Source: Sphingomonadaceae bacterium
GTDB lineage: Bacteria; Pseudomonadota; Alphaproteobacteria; Sphingomonadales; Sphingomonadaceae
Direction: 5' to 3'
DNA length: 64,000 bases
Assembly (NCBI GenBank): GCA_019239915.1
Contig: JAFAZF010000059.1
Coordinates: forward strand, 1 to 64,000
Position numbers and translations under genes: made by a program. This document shows positions 1 to 7,762 of this stretch, piece after piece (within the stretch, counting starts at the first letter, position 1; each line of letters begins with the position of its first letter). The notes below the pieces were generated by a model. That model saw only the letters and a program-made list of their open reading frames with translations. It searched no databases and was not told where the DNA came from.

Positions 1-318
1 GTTCTTCACCTGGCCGGAGACCTCGGCCATCAGCTTGCCGTTGTCGCGCTGCTCGACCGTGCCGAGCAGGTCCACGTTCGCCTCGATGAGTTGCGCGAGC
101 TTGCGCAACAGCGCGCCGCGCTGGGTGGCGTTAAGGCCGCGCCATTCGGGCGCGACGAACGCCTTGTGCGCCGCCTCGATCGCGCGGGTCGCGTCCTCGG
201 CGTTGCCGCGCGGGATCTCCGCCCAGGCCTTGCCGGAATAGGGCTCGGTCGATTCGAACCATTCGCCCGAGGCGGGATCGACCCACTCCCCGCCGATGAA
301 AAGCTGGTAGCGCTCCAT
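1..318 (-). CDS. Aldehyde dehydrogenase, N-terminal part (runs off the window edge)
   Basis: The first 106 codons of a minus-strand gene begin at ATG 318. The protein opens MERYQLFIGGEWVDPASG and continues with ...STEPYSGKAWAEIPRGNAEDATRAIEAA, the standard start of the NAD(P)+-dependent aldehyde dehydrogenase superfamily (IGGEWV strand, then the region leading into the Rossmann fold). The catalytic Cys and Glu lie beyond the window, so substrate and activity cannot be judged. It is transcribed away from the IclR-type regulator, with under 100 bp between the two start codons. Family context suggests the regulator controls this oxidation of an aldehyde to an acid; that is an inference. Confidence 0.82.
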   Translation of the reverse strand, partial: MERYQLFIGGEWVDPASGEWFESTEPYSGKAWAEIPRGNAEDATRAIEAAHKAFVAPEWRGLNATQRGALLRKLAQLIEANVDLLGTVEQRDNGKLMAEVSGQVKN

Positions 319-335
319 CCGTCCCACCGTTCTGC

Positions 336-365
336 TTGACAGAATGCCGTTCCCCCAGGAAATAC
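336..365 (+). promoter_or_regulatory. Possible sigma70-type promoter for the IclR gene
   Basis: TTGACA at 336-341 is a perfect -35 hexamer. The -10 about 17-18 nt downstream (AAATAC near 360-365) is poor. The element lies in the short divergent gap to the aldehyde dehydrogenase start. If real, it means the TTG at 336 is promoter sequence rather than a start codon, which favours the ATG at 405 for the IclR protein. Confidence 0.35.
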
Positions 366-404
366 GCGGCCATGCTGGCGCCGTCAACGCATCCGAAGGT
401 CACG

Positions 405-1076
405 ATGAGCGGCGGGGTCGAGGCGGTGGACCGTGCGCTGGCGATCCTCGCCACGTTCGCGCGCGGGCGCGAACGGCAGACGCTCGCCCAGATCGCCAGC
501 AGGACGGGCTTCTACAAGAGCACGATCCTGCGATTGGCGCGATCGCTCGAACAGGGCGGCTATCTGCGGCGCGGCGCGGACGGCGTGTTCACGCTGGGGC
601 CGCAGCCGCTCCACCTCGCGGCGATCTACAAGCGCGGGCTGCGGCTCGAGGATCAGGTGCGCCCGGTGCTGCGCGCACTCGTCGCCGAGACCGGTGAGAG
701 CGCCTCCTTCTTTCGGCGCGAGGGCGATCGCCGGCTATGCCTCTATCGCGAGGAATCGCCGCGCGCGATCCGCGATCATATTGTCGAGGGCGACCTGCTG
801 CCGCTCGACGTCGGCGCGGCCGGGCACGTGCTCGCGTGCGCCGGCGAGACGGCGACGATCGTCTCGCAAGGCGAACGCGATCCGGAGACGGCGGCGATCG
901 CCGCGCCGATCCACGATCCTTCCGGGTTGGTCGGCGCGCTCACCCTGTCGGGGCCACGTGCCCGCTTCGATACGGCGCGAACCGAGGCGATGACGACGCT
1001 ACTGAGCGCACAGGCCGCGGTCCTGACCTCGCGTCTCGGCGGCCGCATCGAAGCTTATCACGCAAACGAGGGATAA
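405..1076 (+). CDS. IclR-family transcriptional regulator
   Basis: A 223-residue protein with the IclR layout. An N-terminal winged helix-turn-helix (VEAVDRALAILATFARG, then TLAQIASRTGFYKSTILRLARSL) spans about residues 1-70, followed by an effector-binding GAF-like domain (LVAETGESASFFRREGDRRLCLYR). IclR proteins bind operators as dimers and respond to small aromatic or organic acids. I chose ATG 405 because GAAGG lies about 6 nt upstream and the HTH then begins near residue 5; ATG 372 is the alternative. The stop overlaps the next start (TAATG), so the thioesterase is translationally coupled. It is divergent from the aldehyde dehydrogenase, a typical arrangement for local control. Confidence 0.85.
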   Translation: MSGGVEAVDRALAILATFARGRERQTLAQIASRTGFYKSTILRLARSLEQGGYLRRGADGVFTLGPQPLHLAAIYKRGLRLEDQVRPVLRALVAETGESASFFRREGDRRLCLYREESPRAIRDHIVEGDLLPLDVGAAGHVLACAGETATIVSQGERDPETAAIAAPIHDPSGLVGALTLSGPRARFDTARTEAMTTLLSAQAAVLTSRLGGRIEAYHANEG

Positions 1077-1528
1077 TGGCGGTGGGCTTGAAGGACGACA
1101 CTGCGCGGCAGATCGCCGATCGCTACCCTCTGCGTTTCACCACGCGCATCCTCTACAGCGACATGGACGCCTTCCGGCACCTCAACAACGGCGCCACCGG
1201 CCGCTATTTCGAGGAAGGCCGCGCCGAGCTCAACATGCGCGTCTTCGGCGTCGACTGCATGATCGACCCGCCGGGCGGCCTGCAGCTGCTCTTCGCGACC
1301 GTGACCGTCGACTATGTCCGCCAGGCCCATTATCCGGGCGAGGCCGAGATCGCGACCGGCCTTACCCGCATCGGCGGCAGCTCCTACGTCGTCGCGCAAG
1401 CCGCCTTCCAGGACGGGCAATGCTTCGCGCTTGCCGAGGCTGTGATGGTCAAGGCGATCGACGGCAGGCCGACGCTGCTCGGCGATACCGAACGCGCAAC
1501 GATGCAGGGCCTGCTACAGAGCGGGTGA
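1076..1528 (+). CDS. Acyl-CoA thioesterase, 4HBT hotdog fold
   Basis: A 150-residue protein matching the YbgC/4-hydroxybenzoyl-CoA thioesterase family in size. The signature segment DMDAFRHLNNGATGRYFEE corresponds to the usual D-x-G-H-x-N-N-x-x-Y active-site stretch, with Asp as likely catalytic acid. The second half (VTVDYVRQAHYPGEAEI...RIGGSSYVV) matches the central hotdog strands. It should hydrolyse an acyl-CoA in the cytoplasm as a homo-oligomer. The start ATG overlaps the IclR stop codon, so the two form an operon. With the neighbouring aldehyde dehydrogenase it suggests catabolism or detoxification of an acyl or aldehyde substrate; the substrate is not readable from sequence. Confidence 0.85.
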   Translation: MAVGLKDDTARQIADRYPLRFTTRILYSDMDAFRHLNNGATGRYFEEGRAELNMRVFGVDCMIDPPGGLQLLFATVTVDYVRQAHYPGEAEIATGLTRIGGSSYVVAQAAFQDGQCFALAEAVMVKAIDGRPTLLGDTERATMQGLLQSG

Positions 1529-1610
1529 CGCCGCACGCGCGGCAGAGCCTATCGCGGTCGGCACGTCCTTCCCCTAAAGCTTGTTCCGAACGAACGGCCA
1601 GGGAGATCCC

Positions 1611-2369
1611 ATGACAACGCGCCCGCTCCGCCGCCTCGCCGGCGCTGCAACACTCGCCCTGCTCCCGCTGGCGCTCGGCGGATCGTTCGCACCGCCCGCC
1701 TACGTTGCCGCCGCGGTTGCCGATCCCAATCGTCCGGCCGCCGACGTCGCGCGCGATGCTGCGCGCAAACCGGTCGCGATGCTCGCCTTAGCCGAGGTGC
1801 GGCCGGGCGAGACCGTCGTCGACTGGACGCCCGGCGGGGGGTATTTCACGCGGCTGTTCTCGGGCGCGGTCGGACCCCAAGGCAAGGTCTATGCGGTGAC
1901 GCCCGGCACCTTCCAGCGGCGGCATCCGCCGAAAGGTCCGCCGGTCTCGACCGAGCCCGGCCACGGCAACGTCCGCGAGATCGTCTCGGAGAACGACACC
2001 GCGCTGCCGCTGTCCGCGCCGGCTGATCTGGTCTGGACCGCGCAGAACTATCACGACATCCATGTCTTCTTCGGCGGCGCCGAGGGCGCGGCGGCGTTCG
2101 ATCGCGCGGCCTTCGCCGCGCTACGCCCCGGCGGCCGCCTGGTGATCGTCGATCATGCGGGGGCGGCGCATCTCGACGAGGCGGGCATGACGGCGCTCCA
2201 CCGCATCGACGAGGCGCTGGTGATCAAGGAGGTGACGGCGGCGGGCTTCGTCCTCGATGGCGAGAGCCAGGCGTTGCGCAATAGTGCCGACGATCACAGC
2301 CTCGCCGTGTTCGATCCCAAGATCAGGGGCGAGACCGACCAGTTCGCGCTGCGCTTCAGGAAGCCCTAG
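1611..2369 (+). CDS. Exported SAM-methyltransferase-like protein (COG4798-type)
   Basis: A 252-residue protein starting at ATG 1611 behind AGGGAG. The N-terminus is a signal peptide (RRLAGAATLALLPLALGG...). Then comes a class I methyltransferase-like fold: motif I-like VVDWTPGGGYFTRLFSG (about residues 64-80), motif with DLVWTAQNYHD, and post-motif ALRPGGRLVIVDHAG. The family is annotated only as predicted methyltransferase. What it does is unknown: cofactor SAM is not expected in the periplasm, so it may be a repurposed fold, or the leader may anchor it. Motif I has W-T-P in place of the common hydrophobic-acidic-hydrophobic G-x-G. It is monocistronic between the thioesterase and the convergent chpT gene. 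Confidence 0.7.
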   Translation: MTTRPLRRLAGAATLALLPLALGGSFAPPAYVAAAVADPNRPAADVARDAARKPVAMLALAEVRPGETVVDWTPGGGYFTRLFSGAVGPQGKVYAVTPGTFQRRHPPKGPPVSTEPGHGNVREIVSENDTALPLSAPADLVWTAQNYHDIHVFFGGAEGAAAFDRAAFAALRPGGRLVIVDHAGAAHLDEAGMTALHRIDEALVIKEVTAAGFVLDGESQALRNSADDHSLAVFDPKIRGETDQFALRFRKP

Positions 2370-2377
2370 CAGGGCGA

Positions 2378-3007
2378 TCAGGCGCCCAGCATCGCGCCGA
2401 ACATCAGCACGCCGTCGCCGGGCTCAGAGACCGTGATCGATCCGCCGCGGCGGCGCGCCAGGCTGTTCGCGAGGAAGGCGGCGGCGGCGCGTGGTGTCAG
2501 TGCCTTGCTGTCGGTCTTGCCCTCGAGCGCGGCGCGCAACTCGGGATCGAGTACGATGCGCGGACCCTCTGCGCGGACGACGATCTCGCCCTCCTCCGCG
2601 CCGATGTCGAGACGGCCGCCACGGACCAGCGCGTCGCCCGCGATCAGCGCGAGGTTGAGCAGGACCTTGAGCGCCGCCTTGTCCATCTGCTCCTGCTCGA
2701 CCAGCCAGCCGATCTGGACGCGGCGATCGCCGCCGAACAAGCCTTCGAGCGCGATCTTGCCCTCGCGCGCATCGACCTGCTCGCCGAAGCCGCCCGCCGC
2801 ACCGAACGCAAGGCGAAAGAACTTCAGCTTGGCCGCGGACGCCGTCGCGCTCTCGGACAAGAGCGCGAGGATCCGCGAGCGCATCTCGGGATCATGCTCG
2901 TCGACGAGCAGCTCGAGCCCGTTGTTGAGCGCGCCGACGGGGCTCAGCAGATCATGGCAGAGCCGCGAGCAGAGCAGGCTGGCGAACTCGACGGCCTCGT
3001 CGTTCAT
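2378..3007 (-). CDS. chpT: ChpT-like histidine phosphotransferase
   Basis: A 209-residue protein whose N-terminal helix carries LLCSRLCHDLLSPVGALNNGLELL, with the phosphorylatable His at about residue 19 in the H-D-L/F-x-x-P context of ChpT/DHp domains. The C-terminal half is a degenerate GHKL ATPase-like domain lacking clear N and G boxes, as in ChpT. In alphaproteobacteria ChpT passes phosphate from the hybrid kinase CckA to CtrA and CpdR, controlling cell cycle and motility. The gene ends 9 bp from the convergent methyltransferase-like gene. Length and the conserved LSPVGALNNG motif make the call fairly secure. Confidence 0.85.
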   Translation of the reverse strand: MNDEAVEFASLLCSRLCHDLLSPVGALNNGLELLVDEHDPEMRSRILALLSESATASAAKLKFFRLAFGAAGGFGEQVDAREGKIALEGLFGGDRRVQIGWLVEQEQMDKAALKVLLNLALIAGDALVRGGRLDIGAEEGEIVVRAEGPRIVLDPELRAALEGKTDSKALTPRAAAAFLANSLARRRGGSITVSEPGDGVLMFGAMLGA

Positions 3008-3064
3008 CGAAGGTCCTTGAACAGATAAGCGGGGGCGGCGGCCCTTCTGACCGCAGCGGCGGCA

Positions 3065-3475
3065 TCAATCAACGACAAGTTCCAGCGGCTCGAACGCGCC
3101 TTCCACCGCTCCGCCACGCACCGCGCGCCAGGCTCGGACCCCGTTTTCCGCGATAATCAGCCAGACGCGGCCATCGCCGTGCGAAGCGGCCGCGTCGCGC
3201 GGCGAAGGGCTCGCCGATCCGTTGGGGTGCGAGTGGTAGTGACCGATCGATCGCCGACCCCCCATGCGTTCGGCGCGTACCGCCGCAAACAGCGCCTGCG
3301 GATCGAGTTCGAAGCTGTCGGTGGGGTGCGCAGAGACGTTCGCCGCCGGCACCGCATCCTCGATCCGCTCTGCGCTCCCGAACAGCAGACCGCAGACCTC
3401 GCGATCAGGGTCCGCACCGGCATGGCCGAGAACGACCTGCAGCAGCGCCTTGGAAATGCGGCACTGCATCACCAT
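3065..3475 (-). CDS. M67-family JAMM metallopeptidase-like protein
   Basis: A 136-residue single-domain MPN/JAB protein. The complete JAMM zinc motif is visible: H81-x-H83-x7-S91-x2-D94 within GHYHSHPNGSASPSPRDAA, plus upstream Glu26 in REVCGLLFG. Bacterial members are thought to be zinc proteases or isopeptidases acting on C-terminal tails or ubiquitin-like/sulfur-carrier proteins; no such partner lies beside it. Two start codons (3475 and 3469) are equally plausible. Only 12 bp separate it from the divergent pseudouridine synthase start, so the promoter of each gene must lie within or very near the other. Confidence 0.82.
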   Translation of the reverse strand: MVMQCRISKALLQVVLGHAGADPDREVCGLLFGSAERIEDAVPAANVSAHPTDSFELDPQALFAAVRAERMGGRRSIGHYHSHPNGSASPSPRDAAASHGDGRVWLIIAENGVRAWRAVRGGAVEGAFEPLELVVD

Positions 3476-3487
3476 ATCGCGCCCGTC

Positions 3488-4432
3488 ATGGACCGGGGGG
3501 GTTCCGTCATCGAAGCATGCGTGCCTGCCGAGGCGATCGGCTGGCGGCTCGATCGCGCACTTGCCGCAGCGATGCCGAATTTGTCGCGCGAGCGTCTCAA
3601 GACGTTGATCTCCTCAGGGCAGGTTGCGCTTGCCGGCATGCCGGTCCGCGATCCCGCGAGCAAGGCGGCGCCCGGCCCCTATGCCGTCGCGGTGCCGGCG
3701 CCGACGCAAGCGCACAACGAGGCGCAGGAGATTCCACTCGTCGTCGCCTACGAGGACGAGCATCTGATCGTCGTGGACAAGCCGCCAGGTCTGGTCGTGC
3801 ATCCGGCGGCGGGCAATCTCGACGGCACTTTGGTCAACGCATTGCTCCACCATTGCCGGGGAGAGCTATCGGGGATCGGCGGCGTCGCGCGGCCAGGGAT
3901 CGTGCATCGCATCGACAAGGATACCTCGGGGCTGATCGTTGCCGCCAAGCACGACAAGGCGCACGAAGGCCTCGCCGCGCAGTTCAAGCGGCACTCGATC
4001 GATCGCCGCTATCTGGCGATCACGTCGGGTGTGCCGAAGCAGGGTTCCGGCACGGTCGATGCACCGCTCGCCCGCAGCCCGCGCGACAGAAAGAAAATGG
4101 CAATCGTCGAATCGGCAAACTCACGGCACGCGATCACGCATTGGCGCGTTATCGAATCGCTGCACGAGGCGGCGCTGGTCGAATGCCGGCTGGAGACGGG
4201 GCGCACGCACCAGGTGCGCGTGCATCTCCAGTCGATCGGCCATCCGCTGTTGGGAGATCCGGTTTATGGACGCACCCGGCCCGCGCACCAGAGGCTGCTG
4301 AAGGAATTGGGTTTTCATCGCCAGGCGCTGCACGCCGCCAGGCTGGGTTTCGTCCACCCGGTCACAAGCGAGACTATGGCGTTCGAAAGCAAAATGCCGG
4401 CCGACATGCAGGCGCTGTTCAGCCGGTTGTGA
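3488..4432 (+). CDS. rluD: RluD-type 23S rRNA pseudouridine synthase
   Basis: A 314-residue RluA-family enzyme. An N-terminal S4 RNA-binding domain (RLDRALAAAMPNLSRERLKTLI, about residues 20-75) precedes the catalytic domain with VVDKPPGLVVHP and the signature HRIDKDTSGLIVAA, whose Asp143 is the catalytic residue. C-terminal ETGRTHQVRVHL and GDPVYG complete the family pattern. S4 plus HRIDKDTSG matches RluD, which modifies helix 69 of 23S rRNA, rather than the S4-less RluA; RluC is the main alternative. The start at ATG 3488 removes a long spurious upstream extension that overlaps the JAMM gene. Confidence 0.83.
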   Translation: MDRGGSVIEACVPAEAIGWRLDRALAAAMPNLSRERLKTLISSGQVALAGMPVRDPASKAAPGPYAVAVPAPTQAHNEAQEIPLVVAYEDEHLIVVDKPPGLVVHPAAGNLDGTLVNALLHHCRGELSGIGGVARPGIVHRIDKDTSGLIVAAKHDKAHEGLAAQFKRHSIDRRYLAITSGVPKQGSGTVDAPLARSPRDRKKMAIVESANSRHAITHWRVIESLHEAALVECRLETGRTHQVRVHLQSIGHPLLGDPVYGRTRPAHQRLLKELGFHRQALHAARLGFVHPVTSETMAFESKMPADMQALFSRL

Positions 4433-4494
4433 TATAAGGGTTGCAAGTCGGCACGGACATATCCGGCCCGCCCTATCGAGGGAGTGAATTGATC

Positions 4495-5409
4495 ATGGCA
4501 AGCGCCAACAAAAGTGGCGCGCCGGCCACCATCCCGGCGCTCGGCGGCGAACAGAGCCTCAACCGCTACCTGGCCGAAATCCGCAAATTCCCGATTCTGG
4601 CGCCGGAAGAGGAATATATGCTCGCCAAGCGCTTTCAGGAGCATGGCGACACCGAGGCGGCGTCGCGTCTCGTCACCTCGCATCTCCGCCTCGTCGCGAA
4701 GATCGCGATGGGCTATCGCGGCTATGGCCTGCCCGTCTCCGAGCTCATTTCGGAGGGCAATATCGGCCTGATGCAGGGCGTGAAGAAGTTCGAGCCCGAT
4801 CGCGGCTTCCGTCTCGCGACCTATGCGATGTGGTGGATCAGGGCGTCGATCCAGGAATTCATCCTGCGCTCGTGGAGCCTCGTGAAGATGGGCACCACCG
4901 CCGCCCAGAAGAAGCTCTTCTTCAACCTGCGGCGGATGAAGTCGCAGCTCGAGGCGTTCGAGGACGGCGATCTCCATCCCGATCATGTCGCCAAGATCGC
5001 GCGCGATCTCGGCGTTACCGAGGGCGAGGTCGAATCGATGAACCGCCGCATGGCGATGGGAGGCGACACCTCGCTCAACGCGCCGATGCGCGAGGATGGC
5101 GAAGGCCAGTGGCAGGACTGGCTGGTCGCGACCGATCCGCTGCAGGACGAGCTGCTTGCGGAATCGGAGGAAGGCCGCGTCCGCCACGACATGCTGCTGG
5201 AGGCGATGACCGACCTCAACGATCGCGAGAAGCACATCCTCGCCGAGCGCCGGCTGAGCGAGGATCCCAAGACGCTCGAGGAGCTGAGCCAGGTCTATGG
5301 CGTGAGCCGGGAGCGCGTCCGCCAGATCGAGGTCCGCGCGTTCGACAAACTGCAGAAGGCGATGATGAAGCTCGCCGGCGGCAAAGGACTGCTGCCCGCG
5401 CCGGCGTAA
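4495..5409 (+). CDS. rpoH: RNA polymerase heat-shock sigma factor RpoH (sigma-32)
   Basis: A 304-residue sigma70-family protein. Region 2 is clear (ASRLVTSHLRLVAKIAMGY, then GNIGLMQGVKKFEPDRGFRLATYAMWWIRASIQEFI), as is the region 4 helix-turn-helix (LEELSQVYGVSRERVRQIEVRAFDKL). Between them is the RpoH box-type segment AQKKLFFNLR that distinguishes heat-shock sigmas. Start ATG 4495 follows GAGGGAG by about 10 nt. It directs RNA polymerase to heat-shock promoters. It stands alone downstream of the pseudouridine synthase with a strong intrinsic terminator after it. Alphaproteobacteria often carry more than one RpoH; which paralogue this is cannot be told here. Confidence 0.93.
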   Translation: MASANKSGAPATIPALGGEQSLNRYLAEIRKFPILAPEEEYMLAKRFQEHGDTEAASRLVTSHLRLVAKIAMGYRGYGLPVSELISEGNIGLMQGVKKFEPDRGFRLATYAMWWIRASIQEFILRSWSLVKMGTTAAQKKLFFNLRRMKSQLEAFEDGDLHPDHVAKIARDLGVTEGEVESMNRRMAMGGDTSLNAPMREDGEGQWQDWLVATDPLQDELLAESEEGRVRHDMLLEAMTDLNDREKHILAERRLSEDPKTLEELSQVYGVSRERVRQIEVRAFDKLQKAMMKLAGGKGLLPAPA

Positions 5410-5433
5410 ACGGATCGCGGTGATCGTTAACGA

Positions 5434-5466
5434 GAAGGCCTCGCCGGCGACGGCGGGGCCTTTTTT
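5434..5466 (+). terminator. Rho-independent terminator of rpoH
   Basis: The arms GGCCTCGCC (5438-5446) and GGCGGGGCC (5452-5460) form a 9-bp stem with one G-T wobble, followed by six T residues (5461-5466). It lies 25 bp after the rpoH stop and before the convergent DUF2059-like gene. Confidence 0.85.
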
Positions 5467-5501
5467 GAACGGCGGCGATTGGTGGTTACACGATGGGCGG
5501 C

Positions 5502-6011
5502 TTATGGATGGGACGCGGCTCGATCGGACCGTCGTCCGCTGAGCCGAGGACAGGCGGCAGGCTCCTGGGCGCAAAATGACTGATGCACCTCGTCATTTAT
5601 GTTCTGGGAGAATTGATGCCCGATTCTTGCCAGATCATCGTTCATGTCATTTTCGACCGTAAGGATGGCCTGCCCCTGCGGTGAACTGGCGAAGTCTAAT
5701 GCTGCCTGAAGCTCGCCTTCAGACAACCGAGTGGCCAAAAGCTGAACCACGGCCTTCTCGTGGACTAGGGACGCATCGTGAACAGCTTTAGCTATGTCCT
5801 CGTCGAGAACTCTCTCGCACGGCTCATCGATACATCTTGCGATAGCTCGCCACGCTAACTTCATCTGGCGGACAGCGATCGCCTCCGTTCGTTGTTCGCG
5901 GTGCGTAAGATCAGCATATCGCTCAGCAAGGCTGATTTTTCGCTGCATTGCTGCATCTTTGTCTGCTGCAGATACCGGAGCTGCAAACAGCATCAAAGCC
6001 ATCAAGATCAT
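5502..6011 (-). CDS. Exported DUF2059-like protein
   Basis: A 169-residue protein starting at ATG 6011, with a signal peptide MILMALMLFAAPVSAAD. The mature part is helical and carries RLSEGELQAALDFASSPQGQAIL, which resembles the DUF2059 signature (ELxAxxxFYxSPxGxxL). Family function is unknown; members are periplasmic. It contains a Cys pair (ARCIDEPCE) and further Cys near the C-terminus (SFCAQEPAAC) that could form disulfides. Base composition in this stretch is visibly less GC-rich than in neighbouring genes, which may indicate recent acquisition or relaxed selection. A longer reading frame upstream to 6167 lacks sense as a leader and is rejected. Confidence 0.6.
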   Translation of the reverse strand: MILMALMLFAAPVSAADKDAAMQRKISLAERYADLTHREQRTEAIAVRQMKLAWRAIARCIDEPCERVLDEDIAKAVHDASLVHEKAVVQLLATRLSEGELQAALDFASSPQGQAILTVENDMNDDLARIGHQFSQNINDEVHQSFCAQEPAACPRLSGRRSDRAASHP

Positions 6012-6163
6012 GCGCGCCCTTCCCACACGCTGCGAACGGTCAGCGGCAGCTCGCAGGGTTTTGACATTGCGCGCTGAAGGACCGCAAGGGGGGCGATAGC
6101 TGCCATCCCCCAACGGAGGCCGGGGAACGGCTCGATCCAGGCCTGCTGATGCGGCGATAGCCG

Positions 6164-6820
6164 TCACGCCTTACTTGCCCGCCGATCGAGTATCTGCTTG
6201 AGCGGGTTTGGCCGTGCCGGGCCGACACGGTGCAGCCGGTTCTGATCGTGGTGATCGAACGGGTCGGCGCGGCCGTGGACGGTCAGCGTCATCTGGATGT
6301 CGTAGCGCCAGGCGTCGTCGCCCTCGAAGTCGATCCGGATGCGGTAGGCATCGGTGCGGAAGCCATATTCGAGGAAGGCGGTCGAGCAGATGCCGTAGTC
6401 GGTCTGCCCGCGCGCCGCGGTGAGCACCAGGCTATCGTCGCCGGGCTTGGCGTGGCCGCTGGCGAGCGCGACCTGGCCGCGCGGGATCGCCAGCGTCTGG
6501 AGGACCAGGCCGGTCGCGGGCTCCCACAGCCAATAGCCGACCTGATCGTGGAAGGTGATGTCCTCCTCGCGGGTGGTGATGTGGATGTGGTAGCGCAACC
6601 CGTAGAGCAGTTGCGGGCCGTTGGCCTGCGGATCGATCGCGTCGAAACTGATGCGCTCGATGAAGGTGCGGCGCTCGGGACCTTCGGCCTTGGGGTTGAT
6701 GTCGACGCCCTTGGTCGCCTCCCAGCGTCCCGCGAGCCGGCGGAGCGGACCGAGATTGGCGAGCGTATCGGGATCGACATCGGCAGGCTCGGTGAAGATG
6801 TCCTGCGGGAACGGGTTCAT
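6164..6820 (-). CDS. Heme-binding beta-barrel (nitrobindin/FABP-like) domain protein
   Basis: A 218-residue protein with the DUF1794/nitrobindin-like pattern: LGPLRRLAGRWEATKG near the N-terminus (about residues 23-38), HIHITTREEDITFHDQVGYWLWEPATGLV in the middle, and QTLAIPRGQVALASG. Family members fold as lipocalin-like ten-stranded barrels, and some bind heme and interact with NO or peroxynitrite. No signal peptide is seen, so it is probably cytoplasmic. It begins 33 bp after the stop of mtgA on the same strand, so co-transcription is likely. Ligand binding cannot be judged without aligning the proximal His. Confidence 0.7.
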   Translation of the reverse strand: MNPFPQDIFTEPADVDPDTLANLGPLRRLAGRWEATKGVDINPKAEGPERRTFIERISFDAIDPQANGPQLLYGLRYHIHITTREEDITFHDQVGYWLWEPATGLVLQTLAIPRGQVALASGHAKPGDDSLVLTAARGQTDYGICSTAFLEYGFRTDAYRIRIDFEGDDAWRYDIQMTLTVHGRADPFDHHDQNRLHRVGPARPNPLKQILDRRASKA

Positions 6821-6853
6821 GCCGGTCTCCCCTGATTGACGCGACGGCTGGGA

Positions 6854-7609
6854 TCAGCCGGTGCGGATGCAGCGATCCAGCGCATCGCGCGCGACGACCC
6901 CTTCGCGCGCGGCGATGCGATTGCCGTAGCGGCGGGTATAGCCCGAGGGATCTATCGCCGCACGCTTCTTGGGCAGCGGCAGGATCGCGGCGATGCGCGC
7001 CGCCTCGGTCGCGCTGAGCCGGCTGGCGTCGTGATGGAAGTAGCGCAGCGCGCCGGCGTTGACGCCGTAGGTGCCGATGCCGGTCTCGATCACGTTGAGA
7101 TAGACCTCCATGATCCGGCGCTTGCCCCAAAGGAGCTCGATCAGCACCGTGAACCATGCCTCGAACGCCTTGCGCACGTAGGAACGGCCCTGCCAGAGGA
7201 AGACGTTCTTCGCGGTCTGCTGACTGATCGTCGAGCCGCCGCGGATGCGCCGGGCCTGCGCATTGCGCGCGATCGCGGCCTCCATCGCACCGAAATCGAA
7301 GCCATGATGCGCGCAGAAACCCGAATCTTCGGCGGAGATCGCGGCGCGCGCCATCGCCGGATCGATCCGGCCGATCCCCATCCAGCTCTTGGCGATGCCG
7401 CGCCCGTCCATCGCGTTGGCGAGCATGGTGAACGTCACCGGCGGCGGAACAAATCGATAGATGCCGACCCAGGCGACGGAGCCGATCAGGAAGAGGAGAA
7501 AGCCCCGCCACAGCCAGCGCACGATCCGGCGCAGGCGGCCGGGCGGCGGCGGCACGGGCCGGTTCTTCGGAACCGGAATGTCCGGAACATAGGGATCGTC
7601 GCGCGCCAT
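6854..7609 (-). CDS. mtgA: Monofunctional peptidoglycan transglycosylase MtgA
   Basis: A 251-residue GT51 glycosyltransferase. A proline-rich cytoplasmic N-terminus and a single membrane helix (WRGFLLFLIGSVAWVGIYRF, about residues 35-54) precede the catalytic domain. Motif 1 is ISAEDSGFCAHHGFD with catalytic Glu94, followed by RGGSTISQQTAKNVFLW (motif 2) and KRRIMEVYLNVIE (motif 3). It polymerises lipid II into glycan strands at the outer face of the inner membrane, without a transpeptidase domain. I chose ATG 7609; the longer frame upstream runs antisense through the next gene. It is probably the first gene of a pair with the nitrobindin-like gene. Confidence 0.92.
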   Translation of the reverse strand: MARDDPYVPDIPVPKNRPVPPPPGRLRRIVRWLWRGFLLFLIGSVAWVGIYRFVPPPVTFTMLANAMDGRGIAKSWMGIGRIDPAMARAAISAEDSGFCAHHGFDFGAMEAAIARNAQARRIRGGSTISQQTAKNVFLWQGRSYVRKAFEAWFTVLIELLWGKRRIMEVYLNVIETGIGTYGVNAGALRYFHHDASRLSATEAARIAAILPLPKKRAAIDPSGYTRRYGNRIAAREGVVARDALDRCIRTG

Positions 7610-7762
7610 CGGGACCGAGCACCAACTCCGTTCGCCCAGCGAAAGCGAAGGCGTTCCTCGCTTCTGCCAAGAAGGACGGGGCTTCGACAAGCGCGACCCG
7701 ACGGGGACGTATTGCATTGGCAACAATTCGGGGCGCATGAGCGCCCTTAAAGGGGATTTCGA

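Noticed and set aside
336-404. N-terminal extension of the IclR protein from TTG 336 or ATG 372
   Set aside because: TTGACA at 336 is better read as a -35 box, and the ATG at 405 has a Shine-Dalgarno and starts at the conserved domain.
5502-6167. Longer 221-residue form of the DUF2059-like protein
   Set aside because: The upstream 52 residues have no leader or domain character, whereas ATG 6011 gives a textbook signal peptide.
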